A stretch of 64,000 nt of DNA. Origin: Sapria himalayana (taxonomy: Eukaryota; Streptophyta; Magnoliopsida; Malpighiales; Rafflesiaceae). Shown piece by piece: positions 39,275-53,887 of this stretch; the first letter of the stretch is position 1; each line of letters opens with the position of its first letter. The DNA is taken from positions 3,701,001 to 3,765,000 of the forward strand of contig JAREIK010000343.1 in NCBI GenBank assembly GCA_029783825.1, read 5' to 3'. The notes below the pieces were generated by a model. The model was not told the DNA's origin and searched no databases. It worked only from the letters and a program-made list of their open reading frames with translations. The position numbers and the translations under genes were made by a program.

Positions 39275-42200
39275 GTATGTATAGAATTGTAAGTTGACAA
39301 TAGAAATTTTATTGAAATAATAATGTTGGAAGATGTGAATGCTTGACAAATGTTTGGGAGTCATGTTTTCATGTAAATAAAAAATGAACTAAAACTCATC
39401 TGATAAAACTCACAAGATATAATACAAGACCTAAGATTATATAGAGAGAAATAGGTGATTAGGACAACCCATAGGTTGGATAATCTCATCATAAACATAA
39501 AACTAAAAAAAAATATTAAAAATTATAGTATTTCTTATGGTAGTGCGTAAATGTTTAGAATACCATGTTTAGAAAAATGAGAATAAATTTATATATTCTC
39601 AAGATCTTTGAAAATATGTTAGCTAGCGGATTTACTGTAAGAATATATATTGGTATAATTATTTTATCTTGGATTTTCTGATTGAGAAAAAAAAAATTCT
39701 ATTTTTGTGTTTTATATGTTTGTAAAATATTAATTTGGAGATTATATATGTTGTCACCTGACTATTATAATAGCAGTTAATGAGAGAAGTGATTGGAAAA
39801 ATAATACCCACAAGTAAATGATTGATTTAAAGAATTTTATAGGTAGTTATGACTATTATCTTAAACTCAATGCCTAACTAGCTATATCAACTTGTCAAAG
39901 TATGTGAAGAGTTGTTTAAAAGTGAGTTTATTATTGAGAATTTTAAAAATGAATAAATATAATAATTTTATAAATTATATCTTATCTAATTATAGCTAGA
40001 TAATAAATCATTCATATGATCTTTCTATTCATGGTCGGGTTAACATGATGGCTCGTACCATAAAGAAAATTTTTACCTGACCTAATGAGAATATTTGTTG
40101 AGTCATAATTAAAAAGTCTAATCTCAAAGAGAATACTAAGACATGTTTTCTCTTTGTCAATATGATACATCAATTGTAGTAAGTAATCTTAATTCTAAAA
40201 AAATATTTGATTTTGTCAAAATCACTTGACTACCAAAATCATTCTAGGGAACTACTAATCTTGTTCTTGGAGGTTCCTCTAGCTTGTCTGATTTAACGGG
40301 CTAACTATTCACTAATTATAGATTTTCTTTGATGGACTCGAAAGTCGAATGTCCACATGTCATTCAACGACACGTGGTAATTATGGTTCTCCTGATCTGC
40401 CTTGTAAGCCTGCTAACTCCTATGTCATTCCCGGTCACCTGGTGTGGTATGGACAGTTTATAGTTGCTCTAATAACTAGTTATCGTATCCAACGATTCAA
40501 TTCATTCATTCTTGGTGGAGAATCCTAGGATCTCGAATCGGATCTTTTTTTAATGTCCTTTTCCAGTGAATTATCCTTGCAAGAGTGTTCTACTCTCCAT
40601 TTCTTGGGGTTTGTGTTTGAGTTGAAGGCTAGTTTTCTTATGGGCAATACCCTTGGAACAAGGACGATCGATTTGCACTTGATAAAGGACTTTCGGTCCC
40701 AATGATACGCTTACATTCTGTTAGCTGTCTAGCTCTCTATATTGATTTGAAAACATCTCGCTGAGCGGTACTGCCATCAACGTTTTCAACTTGGACAAAA
40801 GATTGCGGAACATGGATAGAACGAGAGTTGAACGCGCATATCTCTATTTTGATGTTAGTTAGGAAAGAAAGAAACAAACATTTCTTTCTTGGCTATAAAG
40901 CATATTTTTTTACACAAATTATTAGAACATGGATCCCCTTCGATATATGATTTTTCATTCTTTGTTTGTTATTTGATCAAGAATGAGACTGAGAGAGCTA
41001 GCCTTGATTTCATCTGAATAGCTGGATAAAGAAAAAAGGAACAAAACCAATCTCACTTATTTGGATCCTCAAGGCTGAATGTCATCCCATAAAGTGATCA
41101 AGGAGCATAAAAGAGCATTCAAGATCAAAAGTAATAGATGATCGGTTACCATGATGTGACATGCTATCAACACTATTAAAAGATTATTTTATGGTCAAAT
41201 CAAAATTTTCATAGCATAAACTTGTCCTCTTTTTTTATGTTCCTTCATAGACTAATCTCGTAACTTAATCTTATTACGATGTATCTTTCTTGTCTTTTGA
41301 AGATATTATTGAAACAATATGATATTCTCATCCTATGATATTCTCATATGATGCGAGAGAACTACTATGTAAATTGCGTAATGAGTTGGATAAAGAGAGA
41401 GCACCATATGATATTCTCATCCTAACTCGTTTGATTAATGGATCATGTTGTTGTTGTCAGCCATGTTCCTTGAGATCTGGGATGGAGGGATGCAAGATAA
41501 ATTGGAATGGGATCGATGTAGTTGCCTAGGCATCCAATGCATTATAAAGTTGACTAAATTTTTTTATTGCTTAAACGGAAATATTCAACATATTTGCATG
41601 CCGTTGAAGATTTTTTGATTTGATACTAGTGAAATGAAGTCTCTTCTTTTGATGATGATCTAGTTATATAAGTTGGTTTGACTATTGCTCTTTTAGATTT
41701 CTTATATGAAGCTATTTCGGTCTCATTCATCAAGGCAGAGGAAGTAGTGAGTCCTATGAAGGAAGAAAGAAATCTAGCTGGTTTAGAGCAGATAGAAGTG
41801 AAAATCGTTGGTTTCCTTGCTCCATATGAGATTGCTACATGTAGAGGGCTGAAATAGGGTGATCAATAATTTTTTATGATGATGAATTCTTACTTCTTGT
41901 TTGTAGCTACTGACTAATTGATGATCTATCTATCTCTGTAACAAGGAAGTTTTCATTTAAGGTTTAGGAGATGACTGACGAGAACTACCTTGACTCGGCA
42001 TGTATTTGCTTATCTTTCCTTTACATGTAAATAGAATTGGCTCTATACCTTAACTTTCTCACTGGTTGGCTTACACAACCCTACACTTAGTAAATGAAAG
42101 TCAATAGAACAATACTAGTTCTTCGATCTCAGTCAAGCCCAAACCAGTATGTCTATCAATCAATCAATGGTGAAAGTTCTAGTTCTAATAGGTAACCCAT

Positions 42201-45200
42201 GAGCAAGCTTACTTATAGTACGATAAATAAGTATAATCACCATAGCATCCCATGGATCCTTAAGCCAATCAGAGATGATCCTGGGGTAACAAAGAAAGAA
42301 GGAAATAAACCACTTGTAGGGTCGAATGTAAGGTGAAAGGTAATGAACCGTCAGATGGATTGCTTACCGAATCCAAAGCATTGAACTAAACTCTTAAGCC
42401 TATTGGCTTATCCTCTATGGAATAATAAAGGATCAAGGAAAATGGAAGGAATACATCTATAGCTTATAACAATTACTAAGATTATATGATCTCACTATCA
42501 AGTAAGTATATATGGACTAAGTAATAAGGAAGATGTGGGAAAGAAACTCGTTGGGTAAGATATCCCCCCTATCTTCTTTTTATGCTCAACTGGTAACCAA
42601 AATAAGCAAACTAGCTTTGCTAGTGGGAGTACTCATACTTCATAGTTGCATCCAACCTAGCTGATAAAGGAAATACAAATATTTTTCTTTCTAGGTTAAC
42701 CCGTGAAGGTAGAAAGATTCTTGTTGCTTTCCTTTTTTCTTGATAGGTATGAGATGATATTTTTTCTTCTTAATAGAATAATGGGCAGTTGGCTTCATGG
42801 CTTGCTATTTTATAGTTGTTTATAATCTATATCTTATAATGAAAAGGAAGTATCTAGATTGCTATTGGCTAGAACAGAACAATGGCTTTTTGAGGGATTA
42901 CGGGATAATGCAACTAGTATAAGGCCCTGACTTTGACCAAAGGTTCTCTACAAGACTAGGCCCTCTCCCCGATACCAATGCTACGAGAATGGTGCTAAAC
43001 CCTTTTATTGAACATCTTAATCTCCAAAGTTTTAGAAAATATGGGATTTTTAGCATAACTCCCAATTTGGCTTACCATGCTTGGATTCAAACTGATCATA
43101 GTGTGCGATCATGGCTCCATGTTATTACAGAGATGTTTCTTGTTCCTAGACAAACTTCTCTTCTTCATGATGTTTGGCTAGCTCTTGAGCATTGGTTTCT
43201 CGATCAAACCATAGTTATGAAAGGTGCGATTGAGGCGCGCCTAAGCTCAGGCGCCACGACTCCCGGGAAAAATGCCTCGCTTCAGGCGAGGCGCAGACGG
43301 GTGAGGCACAGCAGGCCTCGATTTCCAGTTTGGGCGGTGGCAGGCGTCGACTTCCAGTTTTGGCGGTGGTAGGCGTCGACTTCCAGTTTTGGCGGTGGCA
43401 GGCGTCGAGCCAAGTGAAATAGATGATAAGATACACTTGAATGATTTGGTGTATATAAAGTACAACCGAACCTTGATGAAAAGATACACTGAGCGTCATA
43501 CCATTGATCTCATTATCTTGAAAGAAATAAATGATAGCGACGAATGGTTGATGGGAAGAATGAAAGATGAATGTGTTGCAGAAGATGATTTGATGTTTGA
43601 AGGTGATGATTTAACATGAGGTGATGTTGCAAGAGCTAGTGGAACTGAGGAGCTTAGGATTTATACAAGAGCTAAACCAAACAAAACACAAATACCAACA
43701 TCAAAATCAAAGTCAAGACCATCTAGTTCTAAACATACTCTAACTCTTGCTTTGATTGATGAAGATGAAGAGATGATCTATTCATCGAGAGAGTAAGATG
43801 AAAAAGAGGGAGAGTGGAAGATTGATGATGGAAATGATATTGATGAAGACTTTCTTGATTTAGATTTAGATGTAGATATATGAATATTTATTTTGTTTTA
43901 GAACTTTGAATGTTTGTTATTTTGTTTTGAAACTTTGAATATTTGGATGATGGGAGCACTATTAATATTTGATTTTTATCTTTGATGTTCTTTAGTTTAT
44001 TATTAGATGATAATTAAATACTATATTTAGTAACATGTATAATTTTATGTATATTAGGTTGGGTGAGCCTCAAATAAAAAAGCCTGCGCCTCAAGTGCAC
44101 CTTGCGCCTTAAGGCCCCAAAAGGCTTTTGCACCTCAGTGCGCCTTACGCCTTAAATAACTATGGATCAAACCATTGTCAAAGAGATTCATGCAACATCA
44201 CAAGAAAGGCAAGTCGAATCCCAGGGTCAGACCATTTATTTCATCTAATTGGCTTGAACTCTATCCCTAGGTATTCCCTAAAAAAGAATATCCTCATCTC
44301 TATCACTTTTTCATGACATCTAACTCAATAGTATTTGGTTTAATGTTTGCTAATGTCTTTCGTTCGATATGATGTTTTGATGTGAGAATAATCAAAAAAA
44401 ATTACTTATAAGACAGCTTAGGCCCCATTATTCTAAGCCTATTTAGCTTGATGCCGATTCAACTTTTATTCCTCCAAGAGAAGAATTGGCACCAACATAG
44501 GTCACTGAAGGAGCTATCTTTTTTGACAAAAGAGTTGGATAGATGCCTTGAAGCTTTCCTAGTCCCTAGGGAGTCCGAGACCAATGCCTATGTTCGATGT
44601 GGTATCTAGGGCAATAAAAGGGACATTTTGTCTTGGCTCTGGCTTGATGCCATATTTTCTTGGTTTTATGTGAATCCCAAGGAAAAGGGCCCTTGATGTC
44701 TTTTCGTTCTCATTCTGGTTTTGGTTGTTCATCTTCACTCATGATTGGATTTGATATCCTCTACCGAAGTCACACATTGTCAAGATCAATTTTAGTCGAA
44801 AATGTTTTGATTATAGTACGCACATGTGAGAGCATCCATGCCTCTAATGCTTTATACTTGAACTGACTAAAAGTCCTGTTTGCCACTTAAGTAGTGACCT
44901 TCTAGGAGTCTGGTTTTTCTTCCTTCTTCCTTTGTTACAGATGCATTACCTCTTTAGTCTATTACTCCTAGGCCTATGGGTTCTGGACTTAAGAGAATTT
45001 ATATTGATTTTATTTCTCTCGTGGGAACTCCCTTAATTCTAGAAATGTCTATCTTTGCTATCTAGTCTCTCTTCCCTTCCAAAAAGAGCTGAATTGCAAT
45101 GCTTATGCCAGTGACAAAAAGAGCATTTGCGTATACGGTACCTCATTCGGAGTGGGGATCACTTATTTAGTTCAATGTAGGATAAAGATGACCAACCTGA

Positions 45201-45823
45201 CTATGAGATTTAATTTATTAGTATGAGGATTCTTTCCCTTTTTCTTGCGATCTATCCCTTGATACCAATTTTGAGTCTTTACTAAGTTAATCTGCTTCTC
45301 TTCTCGGGCTTGAGAAAACTATTCAGGCAAGTTAATTTGCAAGCCTAAAGCTAAATGAATTCATGCACCTTCTTATAATCAATAAGCATGACTGGAAGCT
45401 AGTCATGGTTGCGTGTAGGTGTTTGTCTGAAAATGCTTGATCCCAGATCTTTTTGTCTTTTATTTAACTTATGAAAATCCTTCTTAAAATGAAGTGAGAA
45501 AATGAAAGTGTGCACATTAGCTCCAATAATTTTAGGTTTTGAAAGTTGCATTTGTTTGCTGGAATAATTAATTAATAGAGTTGTTCATTAAGTGTATAAT
45601 GTGAGCCATCAAATAATGGATGATCTATCATTGTGTAAGGTTCATCAAAATGTATTAGTGCACCACCACATCTGCTCTTCGTCCAGCATGAATGAGAAAG
45701 AATGAGATTTTCGGGTCTAGATGGATCATCATGATTAAGAATTGGGCTCTAAAATCTCTTTTTTTTCTTGCAATTATCCATCTCTGCTACTACCCTACAT
45801 GTATTCTTATCAAAGAGATTAAA

Positions 45824-45854
<31 letters not shown>

Positions 45855-48800
45855 GCTTATCCTCTATTTAGAGGTGACAAAATGGATTTATTCGCCCTCG
45901 TCTCTTCTCAAGCTATTTTCAGTAGTTTGATGTTTAGTTATAAAGAAGAAAGTGACTTGTTTAACTGAAAGGAGAGAGCACAAAATTATTATCTTTTTAC
46001 GTAAGATTGTAGAACTCTGCTACTCCCCTACATGGGTTTCCCCTAAAGGGAAAGGGATTCAAACTAAGTTTCCTAGCCTTTCAATGAAGAGCTTCTCCTA
46101 CAATAAACTGAAAAAAGATGAATTATTTAAATGAAAAGATGGCTAGAATACTCTAGATCTACTTAAGAATGGATATCTTCCGAAGTGGTAGAATTAGAGG
46201 TGTCAAATGTGCCGGGCCGGGCCGGGCCGGCCCATTTTTTCAGGCCCGCCGTGCTTTCGTGCCGGGCCAGGCACGGCACGGTTTTGTGGGGGTTCAACCC
46301 AACACGGGCCCGCGGCACGATTCGCCGGGTTCGGCCCTGTCGGGTCGAATCCTAAATTAATAAAAAATTAGGGTTTCGGCGACACCATAACTCTAATTTA
46401 AAAAAATTGATTTCGGCACGGTATCGTGCCGAGCCAGGCACAACACGAGGCCCGGTTGGCCTCGGCACGACACGTCACGAGCCCTGGCACGGAAAATTTT
46501 CGTGCCGGGCCGGCCCGGTTGACACCTCTAGGTAGAATGCCTTAGGCTAAGGAGAATCAATGATTTCACACTCGTAACCATCAAAATTAGAAATCAAAGA
46601 GCTCCAATACCTTGATTTTGTACTCATTTCTGGGGAAGAGTCAAAAGACAACAGGTCGGGAGGAAAGGTGTAAGCCCCAGGCATTAGTAAATCAACGTGG
46701 GAAAGCCCCTCGTTTGTGTATGCACCATCTCCATCACTTCTAGAAAGTCATTGAGCATATGTGTCGCTTGATACTTTGGTCGAACATTCAGCTGCAGAAG
46801 GCATATAATTTGAGGACCAGTTCCAAAACTAATAATCATCAAAATATGTAATTATCTGATCAGAAATTCAGAATATGCAATCATCAAAACATGCAATTAA
46901 ATGAAGGAGTCCTTGTGGGCACATAGATAAAAGAGCTTGGTATTCATTGTTCACCATTTGCAGTTATACATGGGCGAGACAAAGAAATGTCTTCTCTATA
47001 TAGTTGAGCAGCAAGAATTGCACATGTATTAGTAGGGGGCGATTAAATACACTGTCCACACTCTTGTCTGCTAAGCGAAACAAGGTTTTTCAAAATTAGT
47101 TACTTCTATAATAATAGCATCGGCGTAAAGTTTCCTACGGCGAGCTCGAGCAGAACGCGCAACCAAAGGCTAAAAAAGGCCTATTTCTATCCAATTTATG
47201 GCAAGGTAATCTAATTGAAGATTTCAATGGTCTAGCCCAAAATATGAGTGAGAAGTCTCTAAAAAGATGAGTTGGGCTCAGGAGTCGCTCAAAGGAAGTA
47301 TGATCTCGGGATTAAACATGTTGTGATGAATTAGTCCTCCTATTCAAAGTCATCATCAATTATTTTTCGTCTTGGATATGAGTCTATGACACTAGCATTT
47401 TCTTATCATTATGCTGTCTATGAAGAAAGAAGCTAGACATCTTTCTCCGTATTGCCATAATACTTGCTTTTTAAAGTTTGGGTTTGAGAGTCTTTACCTG
47501 TTGATAAGATAAATACCTAATAGGTATATAATAGAGGTTTAAGGTCTCTAGTTGTCTCTAAGCTTGTTTCACTCTTTTTCTATAATTACTAGAGTAACAT
47601 AATTGGCAGAAGCCCTTACTGTGGATTTGTTTGATTATTGAGATTTATCTCTTTTGCTCTCTCATTTGAACCAAGCGTAAAGAATAACAAGCATTCCTTC
47701 CGAAGGCTGAACTAGATTACTATATAAATATAAAAACAATTTGACCATTTGCAGATTCTGCCTCGTGGTGTGGTTTTATATCAAAGTCTCCTAGTCTTGA
47801 TGCTTATTCTCAAAGGAATTAGGCATGCCTAAGTGATAAACAGATCCAGTGATCATTTCTTTTTTGGAGTTTAGATCTATAATCAGGCTTGGACCAGGTC
47901 TACCTTCAAACAAATTTCTCATATTCTTTCATTATAATCAGAGGTTTTCCACTTTAGTTGTGTCGTAGCATATACTTTTTCGTCCTAACACAAGAAAATA
48001 AGTGTACTTCCTAACAATTCTAATAAGACAAGCTCTTTCCTATTGTTATTGATATAGATTTAAGTGCATAAAATACCTCTTCATGGGAAGTTCTTAAGTA
48101 GCCGGATTCTCTCAGAAGTTAAGCATTTTCAGATCCTTCGCTATAGAAATTTATATTGGTTTGGGTCCTACTGCTCAGTGGGCCTTGGCACTCTAAGCGA
48201 TTATATACCTTGAAATAGGTAGTTTTCTTGCTAACGCTAGGAACTTTGATCGACCCATTAACAAGCAAGAAAACCAAAATAATAAGATCTGAGCTAACAA
48301 CTGAGTCTTACTCACAAGCTTATTTAGCAGATTTATCACCGGTAAGGTGATTTAGTACATGTTCATAGGACTGATACTTGGATAACCTTAATTTAGATAA
48401 AAATAGATATCTTCTAAGAGCCCTTGATTGACCTACTTATTGTTAAAATTCCTCTTTTTCAGAGGTTCCTGTTGGGCTATGTCAATAAAAACAATAACAA
48501 TAAATAAAGCCAAGTGTGCCGGGAAAGCCATTGGAGAAGGTGGTTCAATTCCAGCTTGGGAATCAAAGGGAAGGCACACCGACTAGAAGTGAAAAGCTAA
48601 AAAGTATTGATTTCTAGGTCTAGGAAATCAATTTTATGGGGAATCAGTTGTTATTATCTGCTCTTAGGTTGTTGTTCTTTCTATTCTTTTAGTTCCATAA
48701 CTGCACTTCCTATCAGTCGGATAGGAACAACTAACTACCTAAATACCTATCTTGATCATAGCCAAGGATGGCAGATAGCGAAAACAAATCTCGGAAATCA

Positions 48801-51800
48801 CTGAAAAGCAGGAGCAATGAGTTATCTGCCTGTAGTAAATGTGAGACAGAATAGGATAAACATCTTCTTACGAGGAATTAACCTATGCTAGATTGACACT
48901 ATCCAATTTTTTTCCTTCTTGCCTTTGGGTGGCTGTTTTTAAGTGGGTTTATTAGGATAATCATCTTTCTTCTTTTTCCTCTTGGGTGGCTGTTTCTAAG
49001 TAGGAACATCAGCTTTCTGTGCAGGGTGCGATTGACTCTTGCCAAGCTTAGCATTATCTTGATAGGGCTTATTGATACTCTCAATAGACTCTGTATTATC
49101 TATTTCAGATGTAAATCTAGTAACTCTAAACTCTAATTCTGAGTTTTCTCTAAACTCTAAGCTCTTCACCCCTATAAATCTCAAAATTCTTATCCAAATG
49201 GTCATATTGATCATGAACGCAGACCTTACTGATCTGGTATTTAGGATTAATTCCAAATCTACCATAAAGCGAGTTCATGAGTATCTTGTAAATATATGAC
49301 ATAGCATCATTATTAGTTTTGTTTGCTTCTTTTCTTCTTTTGAATACGGTGAAACAAAGCCTCCGAAATGGCTGCTATTTTTTTTTTCAAACGTGTAGCC
49401 TCTCATAGGAATGATTTGGTAGCCTATGTTGCATGCATACTTTAACTCTTCACTATAATACACACCTACGAAATTGCCAATTGGGAAGAGAAGAATTTTC
49501 TTATTTATATCCTAGTAGAATTGGAATGATCGAGTTACATTAGGTGGGCATACAACATAGGCCTCCATAAAGCCAAACAAGTTGTCTAAATCCTGACCTT
49601 CCATTTTATCATGCCAGACTGGTACACCACCCAGCATAGGATATTCTTTCATTATATGTGGATATACTACTCTAGCTCATTTTTTACATCAGTTGTAGTA
49701 TGAAAATCAAGTTTTCTTGGCACTAACCATCCGCTACAGCTTGCTACTCTGCAAATAATGCTTGGAAGGATAAGGATTAAGGAAAACTAATCCTAAGCCA
49801 AGGTGGTCTAATTTGGTTTGGTTTAAGAAAAGAGTTCCTAGATTTTCCTTTAGACTCTGACTGCTATGTAAGATGATGATAAATTTGATCCGTATCTATC
49901 GAGGGGATTTGTGTGAGCTGCTTCTTTCTTCCTTTTGGATATATATATATATATATATATATACGTATGTATGTATAGGGAGTAATGCTGAGGAAAGGAC
50001 CCTACCAAATCTCTTTTTCTCGTCTTCATCACTCTGGCTTTCTATATTTATAGAAGTTCTCATGGGTCATGTTTCTGATGCATTTGTTTTGAAGCCCCTT
50101 ATTGAGCATTCTTTATTTGAAAATTTCTTAAGCTCGACGAGCCACTCCCCAACTGCACCACTTGGGGATGTAAGCGAAAGAAGAAAAAATAGAATTGGAA
50201 TATCTAGGTGAATGGGCAGAAAAGAGATCTTTCATCATCTCATGAGAAAGCAATTATCTTAATCGACATCAACAAGAGCCCCCACGCACCAATAGGAAAA
50301 GAAATTCTACAATATAATGAAAGCAAAATAAAAGCTTTGAAAGGAAGGAATTTACTAAGGGCACGACCGGGAAAGCTTGCCTAGCAAAGCTAAGCATGGA
50401 AAGACTATCTAATACCTAAAAAAAGACTCCTTTTTGGGTGCTGCTGTTATTCTTGACTTAGGGAGGGCTCTTGAAGAGGTAAGGCGAAGTGAATGTGCCG
50501 ACAATTGATGTCTTTCATTCTTTCCAGGATTAATGATCTCTCAAAAGAAGGATCTTTTGAAGAGTCAATGGGAAATCCTGCCATGCCATAGAAAAGCTAG
50601 TTTGATCATCTATAACATATGATGGGCGAGAGGGGTACGTGGTGGCTCAGTGTGTCTACTAGTTTCAGGTGAGGCTATTTGGAGATCTAGGACAAGTCCC
50701 AATTCTATAAAAGGGTTGCTTAGTGTGGTCGAGGGGTGAAAAGGCTGGAAGCTAAGGCTTGACATGAGTCTTCGGTGTAGTCATTTTTCGCTTTCTCGCT
50801 CGAGCAAGTCAATAAGCTTCTTTAATCCATCCTTTTTCAAGGGACTAATATATCTTTACTCCTGCTTCGCAAATCACATCCGAGCTATTTTTTATGGACA
50901 CCTCGTATTAGACCTATCCGACTTTATCCTACCAAGCTGACTACCAGGTGTAACGTGTCACCAAGTTTTTATTAAGGTCGGATAGGTTGTACATTGGAGG
51001 AAAGCAACTTTTTTTTGTGGGGAAAGCATGATGCCTGTTGGTGCAAATTTGATTCTCATCTTTGCTAGCTTACTCTGAAATTTGTGCTTTGTTTCTTATA
51101 ATTACTTAAGTAATCACTCTCTCTTAGCTCATTGACTTTAATCGACTTCGTTTGAACCACAGAGCAAGGGCAGTGTTAAGTGTCTGGTCTTGGCTTTGGC
51201 TTCAAGAATTTCAAGAAATCAATGCTGCGAAGTGAGCTTGGGGGTTTTGGTTCCTCACGAGAAAGTGCCACAAGGGACTACTTTACATTGGCCAGGCACT
51301 CTTCTGAGATTCATTATTTGGATCAAAGATTAAAATATCAGTTTCTACGGATATATCGGTACTTGGATTTTACAGATATATCGAAGATATATTAGTATAT
51401 TTTTGTATATGTGCTTCAATAAATGATAGATATATTGCTCTTTATGGATATATCGGCCTTTATGGATATATCGATACTTAGAATTTATGAATATTTCGGA
51501 GATATATCGGTGGATATATTGAAAATTTTTATCCTTGATTTGGATAGCCTTCTAAGGTCAACCTTAAGTTTGAGGTACTATCTTGGGTGCATGCTCTTTT
51601 TTCCATCGATAGTATACATCCCTCGCCTAATTCCTGTGTTTCTGTAGCATTGTTGGGAGATTCTACGCCAATAAATATCAATCTTGTTGGGCTGCCTTAG
51701 CGGTTTAGAAATTAGTTTTGAGAGAATTAGTTGAATTTGATTGAACTTATCTGCCTTTTTATCAGCAACATAAGCAATCGTATGAGAGTCTCTTGTGTTC

Positions 51801-53846
51801 ACCCCTACGTTGATATGTATACTTTTGATTCTATTTGGATACATGGCTATCATATGTCCACAGTATTACAACTCTAGTTTTGCTTTGCATCAAACAACTC
51901 ATCTTGTGGGTATTATGCATTCATCTTCCAAGCTTCCTGCATGGCTTTTTTACATTTACATTGGGGCTACCCATCATATGATAAGTAATCTCGCTGCATT
52001 TATTTCATTCTTGCCTTATCAAGGCAAAAGTTTCACATCTTCACTAGTGATCACACCTCACTCTTTATCTTTGACAATGATATGATCTCTTTATCATCTC
52101 GTTCTGGTAATATTTTTCATCTCAATGATGCTTTGTTGGTTTCAAAATCATCTCCAAAAATTAAATTGGGTGGACAAGTGATGATCGCCAAAAATATGTC
52201 ATCTTTACTCTGACTTCCTCTATGTTTTCAATGATCTACACACGCATGATATTATAGCTATAGTGGGCAACCTGTAGCTAACCCATATATATGCTTTAGT
52301 CCTTAATTATCCATTTCTTTTTTTGTGGTTACTTCATGACAAAGAACGTATTAATCTTTGACAACTAAGGGCTTGTGGAGGTCTTGTTGGTGGTTAGGTT
52401 TTCGACTTCGAATATATTATGGTAAACTAGAATGTCTTCAATAGCTTATTGTATTTGTGATTTCTTCATTCTCTTCTTGGTTTAGCGATCCCCTAGTCAA
52501 ACACTTTCTTTTCATTTTCCTTAACCTTCAATTAAGTTTCAAGACTGATTCTCCCCTGTGCAAACTCCTAACTTGGATCTTTCTGTTGCTCCATTGGCGA
52601 GAGGCCATCCCCTCCTCCAATGGCTATTGAACTCTTGTTCCTAGCACCTATGCTTGCGAGAGCAAAGACATTTTTTGAAAGTGCTTGCCTTTTCTCTATT
52701 TTTGATTCACTTGCAGCATCTAGCCTTTGAAAGCAATCACCATGTCTTAGAAGGAAATTATCGGATTGATTGTGAATTCCTTTTCAGGACATCTGAGTAG
52801 ATGGGGAAAGCCTTTTTTTTTTTTTGTTCAATAGGGCGTTGGCTCGTTTAGTAGACAACGAACGAGCTGACGAACAAATGAATGAGCGAGCTTACCTGCG
52901 AGTGAATATATGATGAGACGAGTGAATCTATGAGTTTGACTATTATTTATTATGGTCTTAACAAACCTTTCTCTTTTTTCAGTTTGATCTTTTTACTTAT
53001 AACTAGCTGAAGTAGGTAGTGCCTGCTGCTTTATAGTCCTATTTAAGCTCTGAAATCTGTTTTTCTTTTTTTTTTTATTTCATTTTAAATAGTAAGCTTT
53101 TTCGATGTCATCCTTTGCTTGCTAACTACCCATTACTATTTAAAAAATAATTAAATTCATGGTAATAGGTAATCTATGTTATTTACTATTAAGATGTGAT
53201 CACTACATTCACTCTAAAGATTACACAATAGATTAAACAACAACAACAACAATTATTAGTAGGAGCGTAGCTTCCTTTAAAGAAAGAAAGAAAGAGAAGA
53301 AAGGGGATCCCAACCTCTCGCCTTGTGATGTTGAAGAACTAATTCACGCAGATGATGCTGAGTGAATGAGGTTCTAAAGATCTCCTTTATGATGAGAGGT
53401 GGAGTACATCAGTCGTGGAGTGCATCAGCCCCTTTTGACTATTCCTATGAGCTTTAGTAGTTCAAGGGAGAGACTTCTTGCTCTTTGACTGGGCGGTCAC
53501 TTCAAGATGGGCAACCCTCGCAGGTTGGTTGCCCATCCTGAAGATCAAGTTCTTAAATAGCCTTTTTTTTTTAAATCTCAAGTGATGGCCCATTGTGCTC
53601 TAACTTGGTAGCCAAACCTATGTCCGGATGATATTTTCTTAGCCTTGGCTTTCTTCTGCTTGGGAGGTTGCTTGTAGAGAGTGTAGGTTGCTTGTAGAGA
53701 GTGTAGGTTGCTCACATGTTGGTTGTGTCATTCTACTAGGGTTTGGGAGATATACTCTTCGAGTTGTTGATGGTTCAATTGGGACATGTCACATATCCAT
53801 GTGTAGGAGCTCAACTCAACATTCTTACCTAGTTGAAATAGTTGGT

Positions 53847-53887
<41 letters not shown>

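Noticed and set aside
48607..48804. Short membrane-like frame in the organelle-like block
   Set aside because: I could not match it to any mitochondrial protein; length and composition are compatible with chance.
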